Shown piece after piece: positions 45,901 to 55,875 of a DNA stretch of 64,000 nt (position 1 is its first letter; each line of letters opens with the position of its first letter). The DNA is from Sanderia malayensis (taxonomy: Eukaryota > Cnidaria > Scyphozoa > Semaeostomeae > Pelagiidae). The stretch lies in the NCBI GenBank assembly GCA_013076295.1, contig RQOL01000494.1, positions 1 through 64,000 on the forward strand, in the 5' to 3' direction. Below the pieces are notes generated by a model. That model saw only the letters and a program-made list of their open reading frames with translations. It did not search any database and was not told where the DNA came from. The position numbers and the translations under genes were made by a program.

Positions 45901-46755
45901 TTATCATCAATAAACATTGGAAAGTTTTTCATCAACACTCCGGGAATGAAATTGAACTTTGGCAATAATATTTCGATAACAATGAAATTGTTTACTTGTG
46001 AATTCAATCTTTGTGAATATAATGAAATTAACAAAGTGCTGTCTTTTTAAGATTACAAAATATATTACAAAATTTATAGCAGTTAGAATAGGTAGAATAA
46101 TTTGTCTTCATAAACGAAAAGATAGCATTGCTGTGTCGAGTGTTATGTTTTGATTACGATTAACATTTTGATTGTACTAATGTTGCATTTCTGGTATCAT
46201 TTGATTATTATTGATTTTTTATTTCCAGATAAAAAGTTCATCGTAATTTCGAATGCGCCTGGCAAACAGGTCGAAGCAAATGAAATGAAACAGATGTTCG
46301 CAGATGAAATTGGTTGTCCCGTGTTTGTTAATATTGAGTTAGAGAAGTATTACCCTCTAGTTCTTGTCGTTTTATTGACTGATGGATACGAAGAATCTCA
46401 AAAATGTAAGGAGATGGTGGATTATTATGTGGAGGTAAGGTTGTCAGTTTCTTATTACTTATTCTTATTTCTATATACTATTGTTTATAAAGTTCATTCC
46501 TGTCTGTTGCTCTAATATGTTTAATCAGTCTGTTTGCTTTAGCATGTTGATATACTTTACTATGTTGTTTTCTTTTGTTGTATTTTTAGTCTGGGAGGGA
46601 TCTGAAAATTATAGCAGTGAAACTGGATAATGATTTTCAGCCCACCAGACGATTGAATAAGATAGTGAGAGAGAGAACGTGTATATGCTGGACTGACAAA
46701 ACAAATTTCGACACGAACTTCGTAAAGGTTAAGGAAGAGATCAACGCTTTTTTTG
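33919..46755 (+). CDS. NACHT receptor with RHIM-like motif and tandem TIR-like domains
   Basis: Twelve coding exons: 33,919-33,979; 34,189-34,221; 35,892-35,975; 37,108-37,179; 41,646-42,997; 43,091-43,165; 43,274-43,921; 45,115-45,148; 45,390-45,601; 45,729-45,891; 46,229-46,434; 46,590-46,755. All junctions are GT-AG and phases agree throughout, giving at least 1,035 residues. The ATG at 33,919 has an ACCATGG context just after an acceptor. Order: acidic N-terminus, RHIM-like exon (residues 60-87), NACHT (Walker A GGVAGIGKS at 177-185, Walker B LFLIDGLDEL at 251-260, GRP sensor at 282-284), helical and degenerate LRR region (to ~775), and two C-terminal TIR-like repeats (787-911, 912-1035). 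By family, an innate immune sensor that oligomerises on ATP binding. The 3' end is unsettled: unspliced reading stops eight codons on, and a 54-bp intron to 46,810 would give a short terminal exon. Confidence 0.85.
34266..35080. mobile_element. Inverted-repeat element in NLR intron
   Basis: Termini GTTTCCGAAACATAACCTAT and the near complement of GTGTTTCGGAAAC; the arms share GACGCCCGTTGGAGG over ~60 bp. The interior has two frame-shifted minus-strand fragments (34,657-34,460 and 34,760-34,578; AFARKDTHIHDLLGQ), not recognised. The target duplication is unclear. It lies in the intron between exons 2 and 3. Confidence 0.6.
35892..35975 (+). other. RHIM-like amyloid motif exon of the NACHT gene
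   Basis: A symmetric phase 1-1 exon of 28 codons containing IYITSGEAPITIGNIEQ. Known RHIMs have a hydrophobic IY-x-x-(S/T)-G lead followed by the (I/V)-Q-(I/V/L/C)-G tetrad; here the tetrad reads I-T-I-G, with T in place of Q. Short low-complexity, acidic exons flank it, as expected for a motif in a disordered linker. Inferred role: homotypic or heterotypic amyloid-type assembly downstream of NACHT oligomerisation. Confidence 0.5.
37250..39130 (+). repeat. ~184-bp satellite with dimeric higher-order pattern
   Basis: About ten head-to-tail copies counted by CTTTTGAACCAATT (first 37,301, last 38,953, spacing 183-184 bp). Two subtypes alternate: GTTGAAAATTGTCTGAACG...AAGGCTCTATTTAG and GATGATATTTGTCTCAATA...AAGGCCTAATTAG, giving a ~367-bp dimer. 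It sits in the 4.5-kb intron between exons 4 and 5 of the NLR gene, beginning ~70 bp after exon 4. Confidence 0.93.
39131..41645. other. Rest of NLR intron 4, no exon seen
   Basis: Holds a 150-codon minus-strand ORF (39,735-39,283) without a recognisable domain, a CGTCCGAAATTTT motif repeated near 39,650 and 40,285, and near 41,320-41,400 a tract matching 36,990-37,050 (CAAACAxxCCTG, GTGGCATCCC). AGGGACGCAATGTAATGAGT at 41,515 recurs from 15,190. No further exon of the receptor was found. Confidence 0.4.
41646..42997 (+). other. NACHT exon of the receptor gene
   Basis: A single 1,352-bp exon holds the whole NACHT ATPase and the winged-helix/helical part. Visible in order: an N-terminal linker (FSELRDIYRKECSKH), the repeated SLKDHRQTIEVEELL lead, Walker A, CRELNNF, Walker B, KFLIFGRPHS, LEILGLDENQIQEFIEKF and TTIPQFLTTLCCIA. 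All nucleotide-binding residues appear intact, unlike in the paralogue at 18.4 kb. The donor is GAG/GTTTGT at 42,998; reading on gives only five codons to TAA. Confidence 0.9.
45390..45891 (+). other. C-terminal TIR-like repeat A (exon pair 9+10)
   Basis: Exons 45,390-45,601 and 45,729-45,891 (375 nt, entering and leaving in phase 1, split in phase 0). Predicted order: strand SILLLCEPE, helix, strand HYIAIDE, helix, strand ILVVFIQHQ, helix, strand RILLVKLKADFHP, strand CLDFTDK, C-terminal helix. This is the alternating order of TIR/SEFIR domains, with VKLxxDFxP where TIR strand D and the following proline usually lie. No catalytic Glu could be assigned. Confidence 0.5.
46229..46755 (+). other. 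C-terminal TIR-like repeat B (exon pair 11+12)
   Basis: Exons 46,229-46,434 and 46,590-46,755 (372 nt) have the same phase layout as repeat A. Strands KFIVIS, PVFVNIEL, LVLVVLLTDG, KIIAVKLDNDFQP and CICWTDK align with repeat A, most clearly VKLDNDFQP with VKLKADFHP and WTDKTN with FTDKRN. GYEESQKCKEM lies where TIR domains carry Y-x-x-S-x-W-C-x-x-E, so a weak catalytic-helix resemblance exists here and not in A. Confidence 0.5.
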
Positions 46756-46973
46756 GTAAGTCTTTTGTTCTGTTATAGTGAATCTTATCATCTCAATAAT
46801 TCGCTATTGTAGTAACAATGCAAATAAGCAATGTTACTAATCCAAGTATGGCACAATATCCCTCCCCAGAGCCCGTCAAGTAAACAAAGCTTAATCTGGT
46901 TGGCGCGCTTCGCGCCCTGCATTCGCTTCCGCTCATGCCCATACATACATACATACATACATACATACATGCA

Positions 46974-47500
46974 TACCCTACAATACATACCCTACAATAC
47001 ATACCCTACAATACATAACTTACAATACAAACCTTACAATACAAACCTTACAATACATACCCTACAATACATACCATACAATACATACCCTACAATACAT
47101 ACCCTACAATACATACCTTACAATACATACCTTACAATACATACCCTACAATACATACCTAACAATACATACCCTACAATACATACCCTACAATACATAC
47201 CCTACAATACATACCCTACAATACATACCTTACAATACATACCCTACAATACATACCTTACAATACATACCCTACAATACATGACCTACAATACATACCC
47301 TACATACATACCCTACAATACATACCTTAAAATACATACCCTACAATACATACCTTACAATACATACCTTACAATACATACCCTACAATACATACCCTAC
47401 AATACATACCCTACAATACATACCCTACTATAAATACCCTACAATACATACCCTACAACACATACCCTACAATACATAACCTACAATACACACGACGCCA
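46974..47500 (-). repeat. 14-bp minisatellite, inverted dispersed copy
   Basis: (TACAATACATACCC)n, the complement of the array in the tandem units, with its own variants (TACCTTACAA). It yields a spurious 200-codon plus-strand ORF. Confidence 0.95.
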
Positions 47501-48483
47501 CATATCTAAAGAAAGTAAAGGTGGGAGGTCGAATCTTCCCCCTGCCAAGCGACCGCCCCGCGCCCACGCTGCCCCCCTGAAAGCCGCTTCCGAAAGTTGA
47601 TAGCTTCAGTGTGAAGTTTGAAAAAAAAAGTTGCCTTCAAAAGTTTAATCAATCCAGGAAAATTTGAACTCAATCTCTAATAAAAAAATACATCAAACTG
47701 TAGCTAAGAAAACAGCGAGTCCGATAAATATATTCACATTTCTTAACAGTGTTGTTTTGAATTTTAAGGGAGTATTTAGTTCAGCCCAACACAAAAGCCG
47801 TGAAAAAATTTATTCATGAGCCAACTTTAAGAACACAAAAATTCCCCTAACTTAGTCAAAATTTGTCCATTTGAACTCAAATTACACCAACATGAAGCTG
47901 ATACTTTGGCGAATAAGTATCGAAAGTAATTGGGTGCACTTGAAATGCTTTTTGCAAATTTAGTTGGGTATTTTTGAAGCCCAAGACATGATTTTCTTGA
48001 TCAAAAATAGCCGTGAAATCAAACCCGTGCAAAAAATTGCAATTTAAACTCGATTCACCAACTTTCAAATTCAATTAGCGTAGCCAATTTTTGTCCTACA
48101 CACCCCACGAAAATATCAACATGAAGCTAATAGCTTGGCAAACATTTATCGAAATTATTTGGGTGAAAAAAAAACAAAGTTTTGGCAGGTTAAAAATTAA
48201 TTTTCGCAAATGCAAAACACACGCCTGTTGCTTGAAAATTTCGTGTTTTCCAGCAAAATCCACTCGGCTAAAACTGTCCAAAAACAGAAGAAAATCAGAA
48301 AAACAAAAAGAACAACCCCAGATAACTTTAGTTATCGTGTAAATAAACAGTTATCGAAAGTTTAAATGGAGAAAATCGGCCCAGAGCGACCCGAGAAAAT
48401 CAAAATTGTCTTCGTGTTTTGGTTAGGCCCTCGAGCCGAAAGAAAAACGTGAGGTTAAACAAAACAAAACTCGTGCTATTTAA

Positions 48484-49954
48484 AGTGCCCCTACGGCTTT
48501 TTTTTATTGGCTAAAAGTATAGAATCGAATGCGCTGATTCTGATACCGTTTATATGATCTGATGAGTAGTTGTTGAGTTACGAGAGATTGCGTTCACACT
48601 TTTGTGTCTCACTTTTAGGACTGGGTCGATCCCACTATGACATCATAGTGGGAACCCTGTAGTCAGTGGCGGCGGGCGTAGGCCTACATTCAGTATAATA
48701 GATAATGTTGTTTGCGCTTCGCTTTGTCTTGTCTCGTTATGTGTATTCGTGGGTAGAAAGTTTCCATAAATTAAACATTCTTAGTCGGATAGTAGTTCAT
48801 GACAGTAGGGATTGCAGTGCCGAGGAGTGCGAAGATGGCGAGGGGATAGGATTGGTCGTATCGTAGAGTAAAGCAGACCGATAATAGTGATACCGATGGA
48901 GGAGAACCTGATGCATTTGATCCTATTTGGCTGAGAACTCTTTCGTTGAAAGCTATGAAAGAAATGTGAGCGAGAAAAGAAATGTTGAAAGATAACTTTC
49001 TGGGCAATTTACTGGATCTGAACTATCATGTTTCTGTTGTGTATCTGATGAAGTAAAAGTGTATCAAATTCTATACGTAATATGATTTAGGCCATGGCCA
49101 TATCCATCCGTGTCGGTCAACCTTTGTTGTTGAAGAAACTTGAAACGATTCGATTTTCATTAGATACAGCAAGTGTAGAAAATGTGCAACACAATTCCTT
49201 ATTACTACACATGAATTTCGTTATTGCACCGAAATTGATGGTTGCATGTTGGCATTTTCTAACTGCGAAGTTTAGAAGTTCGTCCGTCGTTGCGAATTGA
49301 TGAAATCTATCCATTTCCTTCTCGTTACAGCTTCAGGGCGATCGTCCTGATAAAGCTGAATCCTGTGAAGCTCTACAAATCTTGATTTATCCAGTGTATT
49401 TAAACACATCGATGTGGCATATTTTCCCAGTCAGTTTCTCATATAAATCTAACAATTTTCAGGTCTTGTCAAATATCTGTGATCATGTTTTTGATCCTAT
49501 TGAAATCCCGTACTGATACTGTTTTACATTGCACGGCCTACGCCCGCCGCCACTGAGCACAACGAGCAGCCACTACATGGGAATTTTGTAATTCCTCCCC
49601 ACAGCTGCAAACTCATCACAAGCAGTTCAAATTTCAATGCCATAATGCGCCGACCTGTTTCTAATCATCATGGTAAAAAAAACAAATATCGAGTCCATAG
49701 TATGAGAGAAAATCGACGTCAGATTTGTTGCTTCAGTACGGAAAGAAACGGGGCTCCCACTATGATGTCATAGTGGGATCGACCCAGTCCTAAAAGTGAG
49801 ACAAGGAAGATGGCGAAAATGACGAAACATCGACACTTCCACACGTTATAACTCGTGAACTACGCGTCTGATTTAAAAATTATTTTCAGATCTGAAGTCA
49901 GCGTACCGAGTTTTATTGAATTCACAAATAAAAAAAGAAAGCCGTTGGGGCACT
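48484..49954. mobile_element. TTAA-target element with inverted arms, copy 2
   Basis: Termini AGTGCCCCTACGGC and GCCGTTGGGGCACT are flanked by TTAA (48,480-48,483; 49,955-49,958). The flanks rejoin to the repeat sequence seen intact at ~490 (GCACTATTTTC-type context on the other strand), confirming a nested insertion. The arms share GGCGGCGGGCGTAGGCC and the palindrome CCACTATGAYRTCATAGTGG. The interior has ORFs of up to 78 codons and no recognised transposase. The left arm is about 200 bp shorter than the right. Confidence 0.82.
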
Positions 49955-50592
49955 TTAAAGCCAAAAACAATTGAATAAAGGAAATACCTTGAAATAATTG
50001 TTCACCAATTGTCTCCACAGGTCTTGACAACAATTGACACGTCTTTACAATTGATTTCCGGCATGTATTCACGTTTAAACCCGAGCAACTTGCGGCACCT
50101 TTCAAGAAAAAAACACGTGCTTCTCCCTGCTCGTTTTGCATCTCATTAACTCCGTCCTCGGAAATTTCTAGAAAGTCGGAACACAAAATGGGCCATTCAT
50201 TAAACTTTTGTTGCTTCGGGGGCTCCGGGGAGGGAGCGTAGCGACCGGGCCCCCGGCTCTGGATTTTATTATCATGTATCTCAAAAAACTCTTTCTACTA
50301 ACACTTCTATTTAAAAGGTATTTATAATCTTATTAAAGGTCATGGCGGCTATGAGCAAATACAGTTCTAGATATTTCGAGAAGAAAGATTAAGTCATGCT
50401 TGTGAAGTTAAAAATAAAGTGATGCAATTGATTATGCAGTGGACCATAATTTGATTTTACGTATTTATACAAAATAGACACGCTACATTATCAGTCGTAT
50501 AAATATTGGCAAGGGAATTTTCTAATTGACTTTTTTGAGTCCATAGAGATGAGATATATAAGATATTCTTATATCCTCTCTGCTACTGTTAA

Positions 50593-50690
50593 AGTGCCCT
50601 TGCCGTTTTTTTATTATTTTTCAATTCAATAAAACTCGATACAGTGATTTCAGATTTTAGAATATTCATTTCCAGAAATTATTGTAAAAG
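50593..50690. mobile_element. Solitary end of a TTAA-target element
   Basis: TTAA followed by AGTGCCCTTGCCG and then sequence resembling the right arm of copy 2 (CAATTCAATAAAACTCG, GATTTCAGAT). Only one end is present; an older counterpart lies at about 11,700. Confidence 0.5.
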
Positions 50691-51717
50691 CTTACATCAT
50701 TTCAACAAATTCTTGACAATCTTTGCATCATTTTTATTTATATCAATTTTGTTGTTTTTATATTTAAATGAAAAAGAAGCCAATTTTAACATCCGAATGT
50801 TTTCTTTTTTAGCAATGTGGCTCTAATTGTGTTGTAAAATGGCTTTGGAAATGACACAAACGAAGTCAACGATATTGTCGTAATTAATTAGTGATTACAC
50901 ATTAAAATTTCACAGACATTTCTCGAGCACTATCAATTTTTCCTTTTATTTACATAATCCTGACTTATAAATAGTGTACATTGTTCTAGTTTACTGAAGC
51001 ATGATTTTACTTAACAGATATATTATTTTAGTGCCTCATGATTATCGAACTTTGAGCCTTACCAAGTCTGATGTAGCAATAGCTATATTTAGTAACAACA
51101 TAATATGATGTAGTAGGAAACTAACCGTATAAAAGTAAGAGCTTTTAGAAGTATTATAGGGTTTTTAGAGACAAAAAGAGTCAGGAAGGTTCTCGACTCA
51201 AGCACCGTGAGCTCATTCTGTGCGATATAAGCATAATTTTTTGCTTTGCTTCTGCGCTGCGGCTTGCTGACCTTGCGTAGGAGCATGAATTGGTTGTTGC
51301 TACTTTGGACTGCCCATAATGGATTGGTAAGACCTTCATACAGTGAGTACTGAAATGAAAACATATTATTATAGGCTATGCTATTGTTGTTGTATGCTGA
51401 CTCACCGTGTTTGCAAAAAACAGTAAAGTCTCCGAGCAGCAGGAATGGATGACCTTTGTAATTTTACTGACAACCCGATTTTGGTTCTTGCGTTTTTCTT
51501 TGGTCGACAGCATAAATTCCTCTTTCTCGTAATTTTGGTAGGTTTAGCCAGTGGTTTAATATTCTTTCCTTTTGGCCAGAAGGAGCTGCAAATTGTGAGT
51601 CAACCAAGGAGGCAATGTCTTACACAATATTAACCATCCGTTTTAAAGCTTTCTTTATTGCATTGGAGGAGAATACGTTTTTAACTGCAAGGCTCAATGA
51701 AAGGAGAATGGGAAATT

Positions 51718-52200
51718 TTAATTGTAATAGTTGAATGGATCATTGTATATTGGGTGGCCTTCTGATATTTTTTCAACCAGAGCAAGAATATCATCATCCG
51801 GATGCAAAAACCCAGAAATGGGAGAGGATTCAGCTAAGCCACCAATGAAGCTTGACCATTCCGCTGGTGCTTTAAAAACAGAAGCTTGAACTACTTTCCT
51901 TGTTGGAATTTCTGTTATTAATTGTTGAAGCTCTGGCCGGCAGATGGTAAGATTTTCTATTGTTTTGAGGAGAAATATCATCCTGGAGGCCTTTAATGGT
52001 TCTTATTGGTCTGCTTTGTAACTGGAATTTTTTCTAAACAGAGCAGCTATCAATTGAATTGAATTGACGGACCTTGTCGTCCAGCGGTCTTCAAACTTGT
52101 TGTAAATGAGATTGCTAAATATGGTCTGAAGATGACGTTTCCGGTACCCAGTATGCTTTGCTGAGCCAGTGGAAGTATAAAAGCTCAGCCACGTGAAGTT
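51718..52200 (-). CDS. Unrecognised minus-strand ORF pair in copy B
   Basis: Counterpart of 12,823-13,299. The 87-codon part (51,981-51,718) keeps SGFLHPD and ends DPFNYYN. The upstream part shares one frame and is cut by the same TAA. In copy B the upstream frame is open back to 52,386 and so overlaps the small plus-strand gene in antisense. The upstream parts differ from copy A at more residues than the 87-codon part, which could mean stronger constraint on the latter. Confidence 0.35.
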
Positions 52201-52297
52201 TGAGGACTTTGATCTTGGTTTGTGGAGAGGAAGAATATCGGTATGACTTGGAAGAAATGTCGAAGAAGAACAACGAGGAACATAGAACGTAACAAAG

Positions 52298-52626
52298 ATG
52301 GCGGACATTTGTCGTTGGACTATGCTTTCATTGTCGTTCAAGACTTCAGTGATTAGTAAGTATGTCATTTGGAAAGAAGCCAGCAAGCTGATAGCTGGAA
52401 CACCTTCCGAACTTTGTTCATTCTTCAGTCAGGTAAGCTTTTTGACCTTGTAGCATGCTTTAGGACTATCATTTCTCTTAAATTTATCTATTTAGAGATG
52501 TTTTTTACTTGTAATTTCTTTTTGTCTGCAAAACATGATGACGTTATTAAATCAATCTAAATTTATTTTTCTTTTTCAGGAATGTAGATGCAGCTTAAAA
52601 ACGTTCTAAATTACTGGAAACACTAC
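52298..52626 (+). CDS. Small unrecognised spliced gene, copy B
   Basis: ATG at 52,298 opens MADICRWTMLSLSFKTS...; exon 1 ends after FFSQ (CAG/GTAAGC, phase 0). The next acceptor (TTTTTCAG before 52,581) leads to ECRCSLKTF and a stop near 52,610. Relative to copies A and C, part of exon 1 is deleted (EKL segment). A later exon-like block near 52,772 (KKLVKISDASSSFSAKQS) is kept in copy A but out of phase. Confidence 0.3.
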
Positions 52627-53260
52627 CCGAAGTTTCTTGACTCGGTGAAGTAAGCTTTTAGGATTACCACTTCTGTATTTTAAGCTATTTTTCTTTTTGT
52701 ATGCTCTCTGGTCACGAAATTTATTTAACAGCACAAACTTTACTGATCTTCAAATTTTTATTTATCTACAGAATACTGAAATTAAAGACAAGCTAATGGT
52801 TAAAAAGCTGGTGAAAATATCCGACGCTTCTTCTTCGTTTTCCGCCAAGCAATCTTTGACTAGGCCAGTTTTCATTTGAAACTACGCGACTTGCATTATT
52901 TAAAAGATTTCTGGATGTGTCGCTCTTTTAATTGTTTACAAATAACCTATTAATCCAGGAAGTCCCAGAATACCGAATTTGGATATAATAAATATTATAA
53001 GTCTGAAAGAGTGGGAGGAAGTAACAGACGACAGCAACAACACATTTATAAAAATTTTCAAACAAGTAATTTTATGTATTCATTCAATGTTAACATCGCA
53101 AATATAATTGTTTTTCTTACGAATAGAAAATTAATTTTCCATTATACAATCTTTAGGTTCTTTATAGCCATCATCTTTTTCTGGCCTTTCTCGTTTCGTT
53201 TTTAGATTTTGGGTCGAAGCTTCTATTTCACGGATGACTAATCTACAAGTTAAAATAGAT

Positions 53261-54179
53261 CCATTAATTCATATAGTATTTGATTCACAACAAATGTAGC
53301 ATAAATCTGTATAAAATTAAATCAGTAGTATGAAAGACATTAAACATTAGTTCTACACTACTAAAGAGATTTAAAAAAGATTATTCAATTGTTTAAATAA
53401 AGCTTCAATTGTTGTCTTACCTTACAACATGTGGTCCTATTCTCACTTTTCTTTCATCACATCCACAGATGGACGAGGCCTGAAATTGAAATAACACATG
53501 TTAATATATATAAAACTATGTCACTATTTGGTATAACTTATATTAATACATGTAACCATCATAATTTCAATGAGTTAGAACCAACTATGCATCGAAGCTG
53601 GCATTACTGAACTATTTTTTTTTACCTTGGTGACTTGTGGTTTCGCATCAGAATCAACCAACACGTATAAAATTTGATTTTATGTTTATAGTACATGATT
53701 TAAGAATTCAAACAAAATTCAAATCATATCTTCAAATCTAATAATCAAATCTATAATTAAAACCCTATAAAATCAAACAACTTATGTCAAAATAAACAAT
53801 TCAGTTCCAGCAGTTCCATCTTGGTCGTTAACATCCTCTTAGAAAAAAGCCGCAAAGATTGTATTCAAAAAGAATAAACTTTCATACGGTAATTCCAAGA
53901 TTTTCACCATAGAGGAACTATCTACTAATGAATCCCTTACAACTGACGAACTCAAACTCTAAGTTAAATATGTTACATACGAAATTCAAATGAAACTTGC
54001 CTCCAGTTTAAAAACATTTCAATCCTGTTTTCCCGGCAAATTGCATTCATGAAAGCTGAAAGCAAATTTAGATTCCCTTGATAAAGCATTATATTTTGCA
54101 CCCAGAAAGGTGTAACAAGTAAAAATAGCTAAATAGATAAAAATAAATAGCTCTAAATAGATACATTTAAGAGAAATGA
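53261..54179. other. AT-rich stretch, no gene seen
   Basis: Low-complexity A/T sequence with many short inverted runs. No ORF with a recognisable domain on either strand. Confidence 0.4.
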
Positions 54180-54830
54180 TAGTCCTAAAAGCTTACCTCA
54201 CCAAGTCAAGAAACTTCGGATAGTCTTTCCAATCATCTAGAACGTTCTCAAGCTATATATCCGCGAAAGCGAAAAGCAAATTTAGATTGACTTGATAAAA
54301 CATCATATTAAAAGTAAAACATCATATTAAATCTAGCAGCGACAAGTAAAAATAGCTTATAATAATATAATAATAATAATATAATAATAAAATAATTAAT
54401 AATTAGATAAATTTAAGAGAAATGATAGTCCTAAAGCATTCAACAAGGTCAAAAAACTTACCTGACTGAACGAACAAAGTTCGAATAATTTCTCCAAGCA
54501 TTCGGAAGGTGTTCCAGCTATCAGCTTGCTGGTTTCTTTCCTATTGACATATTTACTAATCATTAAAGTCTTGAACGACAAGGAAAGCATAGTCCAACTA
54601 GAAATTTCCGCCATGTTTGTTACGCTGCATCAGCTTCCATATATTTTCTTCGTTTTTCTTTTTCGACATTTCTTCCAAGTCATCCCGATATTCTTCCTCT
54701 CCACAAACCAAGATCAAAGGCCTCAAACTTCACGTGGCTGAGCTTTTATACTCCCACTGGCTCAGCAAAGCGTACTGGGTACCGGAAACGTTATCTCCAG
54801 ACCATATTTGGCAATCTCAATCACATATTT
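54180..54830 (-). repeat. Inverted partial copy C of the duplicated segment
   Basis: On the minus strand this gives the small-gene first exon (ATG at 54,614, MAEISSWTML..., donor CAG/GTAAGT at about 54,462) and an exon-2-like block (54,195-54,255, with GATTGGAAAGACTATCCGAA). The other side matches the start of the minus-strand ORF of copies A and B (54,640-54,830). The spacer between the divergent starts is retained. It is more diverged than copies A and B are from each other. Confidence 0.75.
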
Positions 54831-55875
54831 ACCGGAAATACCAATTTTCTCATGCGTCACATGAACCAATCAGAGCAAAGGAAGAGCGTAGATACCGCTG
54901 AGCGATGGGTTCGATGTCGTTTGACATTGAAAACAATTTAATAAACGCATGCGTACTATCGGAACCCCCACATGTGCCCCATCAATAAATTTAGAGGGTA
55001 GCTTTGGTAACAAATAGTGTCAGACTTATTAACACTTCTGTTGAGGGTGCCGAAACTTCCACTTGAGAAATTTAGGCTCTTGAACAATACTTCTTTGAGA
55101 CATTTCGGTCTTCCTTTCAACAATTAATTTCAACATAGTTAAAATGAAATAAAAATGATTGTGAAAACTTGAAAAAAAAATATGTGAATAAACCGGTTCC
55201 AATAAAATTTCGCCAAAGAACGGCGAAACCCTATCTTCCCCGGGGGAACCTATGCCACGTGCCGAGCAGCCACTAAAGCTCAACCTCTTTCCTCATTTTA
55301 CCAATGGAGATGTTAGAGCAGAAATATCGAAACAAAAAAACTTAAAATTTCCCCAGTGGCATTTAGCACAAGCAAGGGTCACCAACGCTCTGTGCTGTCA
55401 CCTGGAGTCAAAGAGGGTTTCCGTGCACACTTTGAATGCGGGACTGCAAAAATATAAAGTACAATACGCATGCGTAATAGCATGGTACAATTACTGGAGA
55501 TCAAATTTCAAAATTACGAGTGCACATTAAATGAATTTTCAAACTAGCAAATGATTTAGGAGAAATATTTTGAATTTAAAAGAATTTGAAGAAACTGAAT
55601 TAAACTAGCTGTTAAGAATGTTAAAATGAATGCAGCTGTGATGTAAAACCAATAATCATGACAAAAACATCTAGCAATTGATTAAAAAGATATGTTTTAC
55701 TATTTTCTTAAATGATGAGATTTTGTTTATTTTGTTTGTCAAGTTCGTTTGCATCGATTTTTCACGTCAAGTCTAGCTTATTGTTTACAATGAACAAAAT
55801 AAAGTAATCTAAATCGATAAATATATTAACATAAATAAAATAATGATAATGAATGATGATAGTGGAGTCATTTAC
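54831..55875. other. Intergenic stretch, no gene seen
   Basis: ORFs up to 94 codons occur but have no domain and no clear splice pattern. The stretch includes CCCCGGGGGAACC near 55,238. Confidence 0.35.

Larger units (their letters stand above)
46862..50257 (-). mobile_element. Inverted dispersed copy of the 3-kb repeat
   Basis: On the minus strand this matches positions ~240-1,975 of the tandem unit: T-rich part, 14-bp minisatellite, (ATGT)n remnant and the GGCGCG hairpin with CTTTGTTTACTTGACGGG. The 50,257 end carries the GC-rich edge (CTCCGGGGAGGGAGCGTAGC) in inverted order, directly joined to the rest, so the first ~230 bp are missing. A 1,471-bp TTAA-target element is nested inside. It begins about 105 bp after the last recognised NLR exon. 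Confidence 0.85.
50258..53260 (+). repeat. Segmental duplication, copy B
   Basis: Second copy of 11,038-14,660. It lacks the 392-bp MITE and the ~125 bp near 13,900. The match ends at about 53,260 (TCTACAAGTTAAA). Minus-strand ORF 51,364-51,089 and its frame-shifted counterpart at 12,472-12,194 both end LVSYYIILCCY. Confidence 0.85.
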
